Shown here piece by piece: positions 1-8,111 of a stretch of DNA of 64,000 nt. Location of the stretch: positions 181,302 to 245,301 of the forward strand of contig NZ_JAHKRN010000008.1 in the NCBI RefSeq assembly GCF_019396385.1, in the 5' to 3' direction. Position 1 is the stretch's first letter. The number at the start of each line of letters is the position of its first letter. This DNA is from Nonomuraea harbinensis. GTDB taxonomy: Bacteria > Actinomycetota > Actinomycetes > Streptosporangiales > Streptosporangiaceae. Below the pieces are notes generated by a model. That model saw nothing but the letters and a program-made list of their open reading frames with translations. It searched no databases and was not told the DNA's origin. A program made the position numbers and the translations under genes.

Positions 1-59
1 GGCGGCCTTTGTCGTGTTCGCCCCGGGGCTCGTTGATCGAAGTGCGCGAAGGGGCAGCA

Positions 60-2186
60 GTGGAGACGAGCGGATATACCACCGCCAAGGGCATCGACGT
101 CGAGCTCGAGGTGCGCGAGGTGTCCGAGGACGCGCTCGAAGAGATCGTGACGGCTCTGGGAGAGCGGCGCGGCGGCGCGTTCTCCTCGGGCATGGACTAC
201 CCCGGCCGTTACAGCCGATGGGCCTTCGGCTACGTCGACCCCTGCGTGGAACTGGTCGCCAAGGGCCGCACCATCTCGGCCAGGGCGCTCAACGAGCGCG
301 GCCGGGTCGTGCTGCCCGCCGTCGCCTCCTGCCTGCTCGCCGCGGGCAAGCCGGTCGGCGAGCCCACCGCCGACTTCGTGCAGGTGCACGTCCCGGAGTC
401 GGAGGACCTGCTGCCCGAGGAGATGCGCAGCCGCCGGCCCACCGTCTTCACCGCCATCCGCGAGGTCATCGCGACCTTCAAGGGCGCCGACCCGCACCTC
501 GGGCTCTACGGCGCGTTCGGCTACGACCTCGCCTTCCAGTTCGAGCCGATCAAGCACCGGCTCGACCGCCCCGCCGACCAGCGCGACCTCGTCCTCCACC
601 TGCCCGACCGGCTCGTGGTCATCGACCGCCAGCGCGAGACCTGCTTCGAGCGCCGCTACGAGTTCACCGTCGACGGCCGGAGCACCCGCGGCCTGGAGCG
701 CACCGGCGAGGCCCGCCCGCAGGTCGCCCCCGCCGAGGTGCCGCCCAACCCGCCCAGGGGCCAGTACTCAGAGGTCGTGGCCGCGGCCAAGGAGCGGTTC
801 AAGCGCGGCGACCTGTTCGAGGTGGTGCCCGGCCAGGTCTTCCACGCCACCTGCGCCGACCCGTCCGGCTTCTACCGCGGGCTGCGCAAGAGCAACCCCG
901 CCCCGTACGAGTTCATCATCAGCCTCGGCGAGGGCGAGCACCTCGTCGGCGCCTCGCCCGAGATGTACGTGCGCGTCAGCGGCGACCGGGTCGAGACCTG
1001 CCCGATCTCCGGCACCATCGCCCGCGGCGCCGACCCGGTCGGCGACGCCGAGGCCATCCGCACCCTCCTGACCAGCGTCAAGGAGGAGTCGGAGCTGACC
1101 ATGTGCACCGACGTCGACCGCAACGACAAGTCGCGCATCTGCGTCCCCGGCACCGTCAAGGTCATCGGCCGCCGTCAGATCGAGCTCTACTCGCGGCTCA
1201 TCCACACCGTCGACCACATCGAGGGCCGGCTGCGCCCCGAGTTCGACGCGCTGGACGCCTTCCTCACCCACATGTGGGCCGTCACCGTCACCGGCGCGCC
1301 CAAGACCTGGGCCATGCAGTTCATCGAGGACCACGAGGCCACCACCCGCCGCTGGTACGGCGGCGCCATCGGGTTCATCGGCTTCGACGGCTCCATGAAC
1401 ACCGGCCTCACCCTGCGCACCGCCCAGATCAAGGACGGCCTGGCCACCGTGCGGGCCGGCGCCACCCTGCTGTTCGACTCCGACCCCGAGGCCGAGGAGC
1501 GCGAGACCGAGCTGAAGGCCAGCGCCCTGCTCGGCGCGCTCGCCGCGGTCGGCGCGCCCGACACCGTGGCCGAGACCCCGGCCAGGGAGCAGCCGGGGCT
1601 GGGCATGAAGGTGCTCCTCGTCGACTACGAGGACTCCTTCGTCAACACGCTCGCCGACTACTTCCGCCAGGAGGGCGCCGACGTGGTGACGCTGCGCCAC
1701 GGCTTCCCGACGGAGATGCTCGACGAGATCGGCCCCGACCTGGTGGTGCTCTCGCCCGGCCCCGGCTGGCCCGCCGACTTCGGCACGGCCGCGCTCATCG
1801 ACCAGATCTACGCCCGCGACCTGCCGGTGTTCGGCGTCTGCCTGGGCCTGCAGGCGATGGTCGAGCACGCCGGCGGCACGCTCGAACTGCTCGACTACCC
1901 CGAGCACGGCAAGCGCGGGCAGGTCTCCCGGCTCGGCGCCGGCGTGCTGCTCGACGGGCTGCCCGAGGAGTTCACCGCCGCCCGCTACCACTCGCTGCAC
2001 GCCAAGCGGCCCGGCGTCGTCGGCTTCACCCCGACCGCGGTCACCCCCGACGGCAACGTCATGGCGATCGAGGACCCCGACCGGCGCCGCTTCGGCGTGC
2101 AGTTCCACCCGGAGTCGATCCTCACCGCCGAGGACGGCGCCGGGGCCAAGGTGATCAGGAACGTGCTGCGCCTGTGCCGCCGGTGA
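60..2186 (+). CDS. trpEG: Fused anthranilate synthase TrpE-TrpG
   Basis: Converts chorismate and glutamine to anthranilate, the first step of tryptophan synthesis, in the cytosol. The 708-residue protein carries the TrpE chorismate-binding half first (CTDVDRNDKSR near residue 347, TVTGAPKTWAMQF further on) and a class I glutamine amidotransferase from about residue 515 (DYEDSFVNTL, nucleophile Cys in GVCLGLQ near 593, His-Glu in FHPES near 682). This fused type is known from Rhizobium and Streptomyces. The frame stays open to base 9, but the GTG at 60 follows AAGGGGC at usable spacing and leaves the expected N-terminus. No leader peptide or attenuator can be judged because the window starts 59 bases upstream. 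TrpF lies 13 kb away, so the trp genes are scattered. Confidence 0.95.
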   Translation: METSGYTTAKGIDVELEVREVSEDALEEIVTALGERRGGAFSSGMDYPGRYSRWAFGYVDPCVELVAKGRTISARALNERGRVVLPAVASCLLAAGKPVGEPTADFVQVHVPESEDLLPEEMRSRRPTVFTAIREVIATFKGADPHLGLYGAFGYDLAFQFEPIKHRLDRPADQRDLVLHLPDRLVVIDRQRETCFERRYEFTVDGRSTRGLERTGEARPQVAPAEVPPNPPRGQYSEVVAAAKERFKRGDLFEVVPGQVFHATCADPSGFYRGLRKSNPAPYEFIISLGEGEHLVGASPEMYVRVSGDRVETCPISGTIARGADPVGDAEAIRTLLTSVKEESELTMCTDVDRNDKSRICVPGTVKVIGRRQIELYSRLIHTVDHIEGRLRPEFDALDAFLTHMWAVTVTGAPKTWAMQFIEDHEATTRRWYGGAIGFIGFDGSMNTGLTLRTAQIKDGLATVRAGATLLFDSDPEAEERETELKASALLGALAAVGAPDTVAETPAREQPGLGMKVLLVDYEDSFVNTLADYFRQEGADVVTLRHGFPTEMLDEIGPDLVVLSPGPGWPADFGTAALIDQIYARDLPVFGVCLGLQAMVEHAGGTLELLDYPEHGKRGQVSRLGAGVLLDGLPEEFTAARYHSLHAKRPGVVGFTPTAVTPDGNVMAIEDPDRRRFGVQFHPESILTAEDGAGAKVIRNVLRLCRR

Positions 2187-2236
2187 GTGGGTAAAACGTC
2201 CGCGGGCGCGTGCGGGGACCGCCTAGAGTCTCCCGC

Positions 2237-3382
2237 ATGCTCCCCGTAGACCTGCCCGACACGGTGCGTGACGCCCTGCTCGCCCCGCTCGTCGACCACG
2301 CCTGCCACGGGGTGCGCCGCGACGAGCTGACCCGCGGGCGGTTCGAGCTGCTGCTCAACGAGGGCGGCAGCCCGGCCCCGCCCGGCACCACCCATTTCGA
2401 CACCCCGCTCGGCGCGGCCGTGCGACGCTGGTGCGCGCCCGTGCTCGGCCTGGAGCCGCACGCGCCGCCGCCGGTCTACCTGTCCCGCCGCGCCGAGCTG
2501 GGCGCGGCGGAGGTCAACCGGCTCCTGCTGCGGGCGTCCGGCGTGTCGGCCTTCCTCGTCGACACCGGCCCCGAGGGCGCCGACCTGCTGACGGCGGCCG
2601 AGATGGGGTCCGGCGGCGAGGCCGCCGCCGGCGAGGTCGTCAGGATCGAGCAGATCGAGCAGGACGTCGCCGAGATGGCGGGCGTCGCCGTCGACTACCT
2701 CGACAGCCTCGGCGACGAGCTGTCCGCCCGCGCCGCCCGCGCGGTCGCGCTGAAGACCGTGGTGGCCGGTCTGTGCGGCCTCGGCCTCGACTCCGCGAGG
2801 CCCAGCCGGGGCGCCGTCCTCGCCGCCGCCAACCGGCGGCTCGCCGACCCCAAGCAGCCGCTCGCCGAGCCCGCGCTGGCCCGCCACCTGCTCTGGTCGG
2901 CCGCTGACGTGGCCAGGGAGCGCGGGCTGCCGATGCAGATCCACGCCGGCCTCGGCGCCTGCGACGCCGGGCCGCACCTCGCCGACCCGGCCCTGCTCAC
3001 CGGCTTCATCCGGGCGCTGCAGCCGGCCGGGGTGCCGGTCGTCCTGCTCACCTGCTATCCGTACCAGCGCCAGGCCGCCTATCTGGCGCACGCCTTCCCG
3101 CACGTGTACGTGGACGTCGGGCTCGCCCTGGCCCACACCGGCGCCGGGTCGCCCCGGGTGCTGGCCGAGCTGCTGGAGCTGGCCCCGTTCCACAAGCAGC
3201 TGTACGGGTCCGGCTGCCGCGAGCTGGCCGAGACGTGCCACCTGGGGGCGGTCTACTTCCGGCGCGCGCTCGGCGCGGCGCTGAAGGCCCGGCTGGACGC
3301 GGGGGAGTGGAGCGCCGCCGACGCCGCCAGGATCGCCCACATGATCGGCGCGGGGAACGCCCGCCGCGTCTACCGCCTGTGA
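2237..3382 (+). CDS. Amidohydrolase-family protein (FluG N-domain type)
   Basis: A 381-residue metal-dependent hydrolase-like protein of the amidohydrolase 2 superfamily. The C-terminal half has the barrel-like run MQIHAGLG, then LLTCYPYQRQ, then YVDVGLALAH and a terminal LYGSGCRE, the pattern of the FluG N-terminal domain often found beside glutamine-synthetase-like genes; no such partner is present here. The substrate is unknown. The open frame extends to GTG 2210, but ATG 2237 follows a TAGAGT hexamer by 7 bases, suggesting a leaderless transcript. It starts 50 bases after trpEG on the same strand, so co-transcription is possible but there is no functional link I can name. Confidence 0.75.
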   Translation: MLPVDLPDTVRDALLAPLVDHACHGVRRDELTRGRFELLLNEGGSPAPPGTTHFDTPLGAAVRRWCAPVLGLEPHAPPPVYLSRRAELGAAEVNRLLLRASGVSAFLVDTGPEGADLLTAAEMGSGGEAAAGEVVRIEQIEQDVAEMAGVAVDYLDSLGDELSARAARAVALKTVVAGLCGLGLDSARPSRGAVLAAANRRLADPKQPLAEPALARHLLWSAADVARERGLPMQIHAGLGACDAGPHLADPALLTGFIRALQPAGVPVVLLTCYPYQRQAAYLAHAFPHVYVDVGLALAHTGAGSPRVLAELLELAPFHKQLYGSGCRELAETCHLGAVYFRRALGAALKARLDAGEWSAADAARIAHMIGAGNARRVYRL

Positions 3383-3448
3383 GCCCCGGCCCCCGCCTGT
3401 GGTTTGCTTGTATGCCGTCATCACCACCGAACCGACCGGGGGGTTCCC

Positions 3449-4177
3449 ATGGGCAGCGCCGAACCTGAGATCACGTTCCGCGGCGACATGGACGTGGAGC
3501 TCGTCAAGTCCGCCGCGTCGGACGCCGACGTGCTCTGGGCGGCGCGGGTCTCCACGAAGGGGGAGAGCTCGCTCGCCGAGCTCGAAGCCGACCCCGAGCG
3601 GTCCAAGGGCCTCATCAACTTCCTCATGCGCGACAGGCACGGCACGCCGTTCGAGCACTCGTCCATGACCTTCTACGTCAGCGCGCCGATCTTCGTCTTC
3701 CGCGAGTTCATGCGGCACCGCACCTTCTCCTACAACGAGGAGTCGGGCCGATACCGTCAGCTCGTGCCCGTCTTCTACGTGCCCGGTCCCGACCGCAAGC
3801 TGGTGCAGGAAGGCAAGCCCGGCAAGTACGTGTTCCGCGAGGGCACCCCCGAGCAGCACAAGGTGGTGACCGAGGCGACGACGGAGAGCTACCGGCAGGC
3901 CTACCGCGCCTACCTGGAGATGCTGGAGGCCGGGGTCGCCCGCGAAGTCGCCCGGACCGTCCTGCCGGTCGGCCTCTACTCCTCGATGTACGCCACCTGC
4001 AACGCCCGCGCCCTGATGAACTTCCTCTCGCTCCGGGTGCGGCGCGACGACTCCGCCTTCCCGTCGTTCCCGCAGCGGGAGATCGAGATGGTGGCCGAGA
4101 AGATGGAGTCGCTGTGGGCCGGGCTGATGCCGCTGACGCACGCGGCGTTCGAGGCCAACGGCCGCGTCTGCCCCTGA
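3449..4177 (+). CDS. thyX: FAD-dependent thymidylate synthase ThyX
   Basis: Makes dTMP from dUMP using methylenetetrahydrofolate, NADPH and FAD. The 242-residue product contains the ThyX signature RHRxxSxNExSxRY as RHRTFSYNEESGRY at about residues 89-102, and a conserved C-terminal LRxRxDxxAF-like stretch (LRVRRDDSAFPSF). Length is typical for the family. The frame is open to 3404, but ATG 3449 is preceded by a G-rich ribosome binding site (CGGGGGGTT). It converges on the MoaD-like gene with only 9 bases between them and no visible terminator hairpin. Confidence 0.97.
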   Translation: MGSAEPEITFRGDMDVELVKSAASDADVLWAARVSTKGESSLAELEADPERSKGLINFLMRDRHGTPFEHSSMTFYVSAPIFVFREFMRHRTFSYNEESGRYRQLVPVFYVPGPDRKLVQEGKPGKYVFREGTPEQHKVVTEATTESYRQAYRAYLEMLEAGVAREVARTVLPVGLYSSMYATCNARALMNFLSLRVRRDDSAFPSFPQREIEMVAEKMESLWAGLMPLTHAAFEANGRVCP

Positions 4178-4186
4178 TCGAGCGGG

Positions 4187-4495
4187 TCAGGCCAGGGCGG
4201 GCATGACGTACACCTCCGCGCCCGGCGGCAGCGTGCAGTCGAGGCTGCCGAGGCCGCGGGCGTTCTCGCCGCACACGACCATGTTGATGTGGCGGCGGAT
4301 CCGCCCGTACTCGTCCCTGATCCGCTCCTCAAGCAGCGGGTGGGTGCGGCGCAGCACGTCGAGCGCCGCGCCCAGGGTGGGCGGCGAGTCGCGGTCGGGC
4401 CCGACCGCGAACACCTTCACTTCCGTACGGCCGCTCACCCACCTGCGCAGGGCGGCGGGGAGCACGAACACGACCAGCATCACGGGACGGGCCAT
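4187..4495 (-). CDS. MoaD/ThiS-like small beta-grasp protein without C-terminal GG
   Basis: A 102-residue protein with the MoaD/ThiS outline: hydrophobic start (MLVVFVLPAALRRW), TLGAALDVLRRTHPLL helix, then INMVVCGENARGL and the closing LPPGAEVYVMPALA, equivalent to the family's PxxDEVxxxPPxxGG. The C-terminal Gly-Gly used for adenylation and sulfur transfer is absent; the protein ends ALA. It begins 3 bases after the stop of the BNR-repeat gene, so the two are translationally coupled. Either it is a structural ubiquitin-like partner of the propeller protein, or it would need processing or a different C-terminal chemistry. Family call is good, function unknown. Confidence 0.75.
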   Translation of the reverse strand: MARPVMLVVFVLPAALRRWVSGRTEVKVFAVGPDRDSPPTLGAALDVLRRTHPLLEERIRDEYGRIRRHINMVVCGENARGLGSLDCTLPPGAEVYVMPALA

Positions 4496-4498
4496 GGC

Positions 4499-5578
4499 TC
4501 AGAGCACCGCCGCCCGCACGGTCAGCACGTCAGGCAGGTGGGAGGCCACCAGCGACCAGCTCGCGCCGTCGTCGGCCGACCAGTAGACCTCGCCGCCGCG
4601 GGTGCCGAAGAACAGGCCCGCCTCCGTGGCGGCCATCGCGTCGCGCAGCACGCTCGCGTGCACCGGCCCCTCGGGCAGGCCGCGCTCCAGCGGCTCCCAC
4701 GACCCGCCGGCGTCGGTGCTGCGGTAGACGCGGTAGCGGTGGCCGACCGGGGTGCGGTCCATGTCGGCGTGCAGCGGCAGCACGTACAGCGTGCCGGGGC
4801 GCGACGGGTGCGTGACGACGGGGAAGCCGAAGTCGGAGGGGAGCGCCGAGCCGATGTCGTGCCAGGAGCCGCCGAAGTCGTCGCTGCGGTAGACGCCGAA
4901 GTGGTGCTGCAGGAACAGCCGGTCCGGCCGGCCCGCTTCCATCGCCACCTTGTGCACGCACTGGCCGAACTCCGGATACTGCTGACCTTCGGGCAGGAAC
5001 GGGGCGCGGATGCCCTGGTTGGCCGCCTCCCACGACAGGCCGCCGTCGGTGGTGCGGTAGAAGCCGCCGGTGGAGATCGCCACGCCGAGCACGCGCGGGT
5101 CGGACGGGTGCGGGATGATCGTGTGCAGGCACAGCCCGCCGCCGCCCGGCTGCCAGCGCGGCCGGTGCGGGTGCTCCCACAGGCCTTCCACCAGGCTGAA
5201 GGTGACGCCGCCGTCTTCCGACCTGAACAGCGCGCCCGGCTCCACGCCGGCCCACACCACGCCGGGCTCCGACGGGGAGGGCGTGAGCTGCCAGACGCGG
5301 GTGAGCGTGGTCCCGGTCTTCTCGGGGAAGGCGATCGGCGGGCTCTCGGCCTCCCGCCAGGTCCCGCCGAGGTCGTCGGAGTACATGACCGAGGGGCCGA
5401 AGTGCCCGTACTCGATGCCGGCCAGCAGGCGGGGAGCCGCGCCCCCGGTGTCGATCGCCACGGAGTGGATCCCGACGGTGGAGAACGCGATCGGCTCGAC
5501 GCGGAACGCGCCTGCGCCGCTGGAGCGGGCGAGGAACAGGCCCTTGCGGGTGCCGATCGCGAGCACTGCGTCTGTCAT
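4499..5578 (-). CDS. BNR/VPS10-like beta-propeller protein (exo-sialidase-like)
   Basis: A 359-residue protein with repeated Asp-box motifs (S-x-D-x-G-x-x-W): YSDDLGGTW, RSEDGGVTF, RTTDGGLSW, RSDDFGGSW, RSTDAGGSW and WSADDGASW, one per propeller blade. There is no signal peptide (starts MTDAVLAIGTRKGLFLARS), so it is probably cytosolic despite the usual label of exo-alpha-sialidase; sialidase Arg/Tyr catalytic residues are not evident. Start chosen at 5578 because GGGAGCG lies 7 bases upstream; the frame is open to 5617. First gene of a two-gene operon with the MoaD-like protein, divergent from a MmyB-type regulator across a palindromic operator. Confidence 0.8.
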   Translation of the reverse strand: MTDAVLAIGTRKGLFLARSSGAGAFRVEPIAFSTVGIHSVAIDTGGAAPRLLAGIEYGHFGPSVMYSDDLGGTWREAESPPIAFPEKTGTTLTRVWQLTPSPSEPGVVWAGVEPGALFRSEDGGVTFSLVEGLWEHPHRPRWQPGGGGLCLHTIIPHPSDPRVLGVAISTGGFYRTTDGGLSWEAANQGIRAPFLPEGQQYPEFGQCVHKVAMEAGRPDRLFLQHHFGVYRSDDFGGSWHDIGSALPSDFGFPVVTHPSRPGTLYVLPLHADMDRTPVGHRYRVYRSTDAGGSWEPLERGLPEGPVHASVLRDAMAATEAGLFFGTRGGEVYWSADDGASWSLVASHLPDVLTVRAAVL

Positions 5579-5649
5579 GGCATCGCTCCCATGGTCGCTA
5601 TGCCGCCATCGTGCCACGCGGCTGACCGGCTCGCCGAGTACTGGGAGAT

Positions 5650-5680
5650 TTGCCGCACGATTACCTGCCAGGTAATCGTG
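5650..5680 (+). promoter_or_regulatory. Promoter with perfect 25-bp palindromic operator
   Basis: Bases 5656-5680 form a perfect inverted repeat with 12-base arms (CACGATTACCTG and its complement) around one central C. A promoter reading rightward fits it exactly: TTGCCG at 5650-5655, 17-base spacer, TAATCG at 5673-5678, so the palindrome covers the spacer and -10 box. It lies in the 135-base gap between the divergent BNR gene and the MmyB-type regulator, 34 bases before the regulator's ATG. Inference: autoregulatory operator of the regulator that also controls the divergent pair. Confidence 0.75.
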
Positions 5681-5713
5681 GCACTTCCCCTTTTGTCGCT
5701 AACGTATCGGGAC

Positions 5714-6505
5714 ATGGGAGCTGTAGCTGTACAAGAAGAGGCTTTTGGTGATTTGTTGCGATCGTGGCGGCAGCGGCGCCGGGTCAGCCAGCTCGACCTG
5801 GCGATCGAGGCGGACGTCTCCGCCCGGCACATCAGCTTCCTGGAGACCGGGCGTGCCCGGCCCAGCAGGGAGATGGTGATGAAGCTGGCGGAGGAGCTGG
5901 AGGTGCCGCTGCGGCACCGCAACAGGCTGCTGATCGCGGCCGGGTTCGCGCCGGTGTTCGCCGAGCGCGCGGTGCGCGCGCCCGAGATGCACGTCGTACG
6001 GCAGGCGCTCGACACGATCCTGGCCGGGCACGAGCCGTACCCGGCGCTGGTCGTGGACGCCGCCTGGAACCTGGTGGCGGCCAACCCGGCGGCCGGGATG
6101 TTCATGGCGGGGGTCCCGGCCGAGCTGCTGGAGGAACCGGTCAACGTGATGCGGTTGTCGCTGCACCCGGAGGCGATGGGCGGGCGGCTGCTGAACCTGG
6201 CCGAGGTCCGCGCCCACCTGCTGCACCGGCTGCGCAGGCAGGCCGAGATGTCCGGCGACGGGCGGCTGGCCGAGCTGCACGACGAACTGGCCGCCTACCG
6301 GTATCCGGGAGTGGACCTGAACGTGGCGCACGTGCCCGGCCCCGGCGACATCCTCCTGCCGCTGCGGATCAGGCACGGCGACCGCGTGCTGTCCATGTTC
6401 ACCACGATCGCGACCTTCGGCACGCCCGTGGAGGTGACGGTCTCCGAGCTGGCCATCGAGACGTTCTGGCCGGCCGACGACGAGACCGCGGCGGCGTTCC
6501 GCTGA
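5714..6505 (+). CDS. XRE-family regulator with MmyB-like ligand-binding domain
   Basis: A 263-residue transcription factor. Residues about 8-65 form a Cro/C1-type helix-turn-helix (LRSWRQRRRVSQLDLAIEA, SARHISFLETGRARPSRE); the rest matches the MmyB-like PAS-type sensor domain (YPALVVDAAWNLVAANPAA near residue 112, then LNLAEVRAHLLHRLRRQ). ATG 5714 gives a normal family N-terminus and follows the operator-promoter by 33 bases. Members usually repress a divergent gene; here that is the BNR-repeat/MoaD-like pair. Its stop codon abuts the stop of the convergent flavohemoprotein gene. The ligand is unknown; the sensor domain is thought to bind small hydrophobic molecules in related proteins. Confidence 0.9.
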   Translation: MGAVAVQEEAFGDLLRSWRQRRRVSQLDLAIEADVSARHISFLETGRARPSREMVMKLAEELEVPLRHRNRLLIAAGFAPVFAERAVRAPEMHVVRQALDTILAGHEPYPALVVDAAWNLVAANPAAGMFMAGVPAELLEEPVNVMRLSLHPEAMGGRLLNLAEVRAHLLHRLRRQAEMSGDGRLAELHDELAAYRYPGVDLNVAHVPGPGDILLPLRIRHGDRVLSMFTTIATFGTPVEVTVSELAIETFWPADDETAAAFR

Positions 6506-7624
6506 TCACCGCTCGCCGTGCACCACGTCCCGGTGGATGCGCGCCGGCGGCACCCCGTCGGCCTGCAGGTTGCGTACGGTCTCGGTGACCATGGAGGGCG
6601 GCCCGCACACGTACACCTCGTGCTCGGCCCAGGAGTGGAAGCGGCGCGTCACGTCCGGCAGGCGGCCGCGCATCCCCTCGTAGCCCGGCTCGTCCGACAC
6701 CACGGGCAGCACCCGCAGCCACGGGAACGAGGACTCCAGCCGGATCAGGTCCTGCAGGTCGTACAGCTCGGCCGAGGTGCGCGCGCCGAACAGCAGGTGC
6801 ATGGAAGGGCGGCAGCCGGAGGCGATCACCTGCTCGATGATCGCCTTCAGCGGTGCCAGCCCGGTGCCGCCGGCCACGAACAGCAGGTCCCGCACGCCGC
6901 GCTCGGGCGGCGTCATGGTGCCCATCGGCGGCCCGAGCATGACCGTGTCGCCGATGCGCGTGTCGCGGACGAGCGTGGTGGACACCCAGCCGCCGGGCAC
7001 CGCGCGCACGTGCAGCCGGAGCGCGTTGTCGGGGCGCGGCGCGTTCGCGATCGAGTACGTCCGCCACACTCTCGGCCACCGTGAGGTCTGCACGTTGACG
7101 TACTGGCCCGGCGTGAACGGCAGCCGCTGGGTGGGGCGCAGGGTGAGGATCGCGATGTCGTCGTGGGGGCGCTCGTGGTCCAGCACCTCCGCCAGCCACC
7201 AGGCGGGGGAGACCCCGGCGTCGGCCTCGGCCGCCTCGATCATCAGATTGGCCGCGGCGGTGTACGCCGACACCCACGCGGCCTCGATCTCGGCGTTCCA
7301 GATGTCGGCGGCGAAGCGCCGGACGGTGGCGACCAGGGCGCTGCCGATGGCGGTGTAGTGCTCGGCGACCACTCCGTACTTGCGATGGTCCCTCCCCAGC
7401 TGGCCCAGGAACGAGCGCATGCTCTCCGGGCTGTCGACGCTCCACACGATGCGGGCCAGCGCGCTGAAGAGCCGGTCGCGCTGCACGTCCATGGCCGGCG
7501 GGAACATCCCGCGAAGGTGCGGGCTCTCCGCGAACAGCCTGCCGTAGAAGTAGGCGGCCGCCTTGTCGGCCACCGGCTCGATGATGGAGAAGCTCTCCTT
7601 GACCAGGCGCGGATTCAATGACAT
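6506..7624 (-). CDS. Flavohemoprotein-like globin-reductase
   Basis: A 372-residue fusion of a bacterial globin (about 1-135; proximal His in AEHYTAIGSAL) with a ferredoxin-NADP reductase module: FAD motif RTYSIANAP, NAD motif GGTGLAPLKA and terminal VYVCGPPSMV. Related proteins use NAD(P)H to oxidise nitric oxide to nitrate. It resembles Hmp, though sequence divergence could mean a different electron acceptor. ATG 7624 begins a canonical globin N-terminus (MSLNPRLVKESF); the open frame runs on to 7723 but adds a non-conserved extension. A promoter with an inverted repeat lies about 120 bases upstream, consistent with redox- or NO-responsive repression. Monocistronic. Confidence 0.9.
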   Translation of the reverse strand: MSLNPRLVKESFSIIEPVADKAAAYFYGRLFAESPHLRGMFPPAMDVQRDRLFSALARIVWSVDSPESMRSFLGQLGRDHRKYGVVAEHYTAIGSALVATVRRFAADIWNAEIEAAWVSAYTAAANLMIEAAEADAGVSPAWWLAEVLDHERPHDDIAILTLRPTQRLPFTPGQYVNVQTSRWPRVWRTYSIANAPRPDNALRLHVRAVPGGWVSTTLVRDTRIGDTVMLGPPMGTMTPPERGVRDLLFVAGGTGLAPLKAIIEQVIASGCRPSMHLLFGARTSAELYDLQDLIRLESSFPWLRVLPVVSDEPGYEGMRGRLPDVTRRFHSWAEHEVYVCGPPSMVTETVRNLQADGVPPARIHRDVVHGER

Positions 7625-8111
7625 ATACCCAACCCGTCCTATTGGCCGGAAAGTTATTCCGGTCGTGTCGTCCCACCTCCCTGGCGGCTCCGGGTGACGA
7701 GCGTCCGGTATGCCCCGGCACATCCGATCGCTCGAAATCCAGTGTTACACCGCCTCTGTAACCTCACAACCGATTCACCCAATGAGGTGCACATCTGAAC
7801 TTTCAGTAACGGTCACATTATTTTCCCCATCTTGCCGGGGCTGTATTTCGAGTATTGAACGCGAATAGGAATTGTATTCGCCTTTCATAATGAAATTTCG
7901 GGATTTGGGCGGATTGTCGGGCGGTCCGCCCGTCCCGCCGCCCTGCTCCGGCTCATCCCGCCCGCCCCGCCGCGGGACCGGACGGCGGGCTTCAGACGGG
8001 CAGCCCCCAGGAGACTTGTGGGACAAGCGACATAACCGAAATGGTGTGCGCCATGATGGGCATGTGCCTGCGCCCCAGGCCACCCCTGCACAACGCTCCC
8101 CTGGAGATCGC
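7625..8111. other. 487-bp divergent intergenic region with AT-rich island and palindromes
   Basis: No convincing gene lies here. Bases 7735-7910 are markedly AT-rich for this genome. The stretch holds the promoter/inverted repeat at 7742-7769, an inverted repeat GCGAATA-N7-TATTCGC at 7861-7881 and directly after it the 13-base palindrome TTTCAT-A-ATGAAA at 7883-7895. The two right-hand palindromes probably belong to the promoter of the GATase-like operon starting at 8112. A 37-codon leftward frame begins at 7888 but has no ribosome binding site. Confidence 0.6.
7742..7769 (-). promoter_or_regulatory. Candidate flavohemoprotein promoter with embedded inverted repeat
   Basis: Reading leftward, TTGTGA (7764-7769) and TAACAC (7742-7747) are separated by 16 bases. 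Inside, GTTACA-N7-TGTAAC (7744-7762) is a perfect 6-base inverted repeat spanning the spacer and -10. A bound dimer would block RNA polymerase. The predicted transcript would carry about 110 untranslated bases before the ATG at 7624. Confidence 0.5.

Noticed and set aside
1985..4141. 718-codon leftward frame covering three genes
   Set aside because: Composition (His/Gly/Arg-rich) and complete overlap with trpEG, amidohydrolase and thyX mark it as a shadow.
7775..7888. 37-codon leftward frame in the AT-rich gap
   Set aside because: No ribosome binding site, overlaps the inverted-repeat promoter region, and composition is explained by the AT-rich island.
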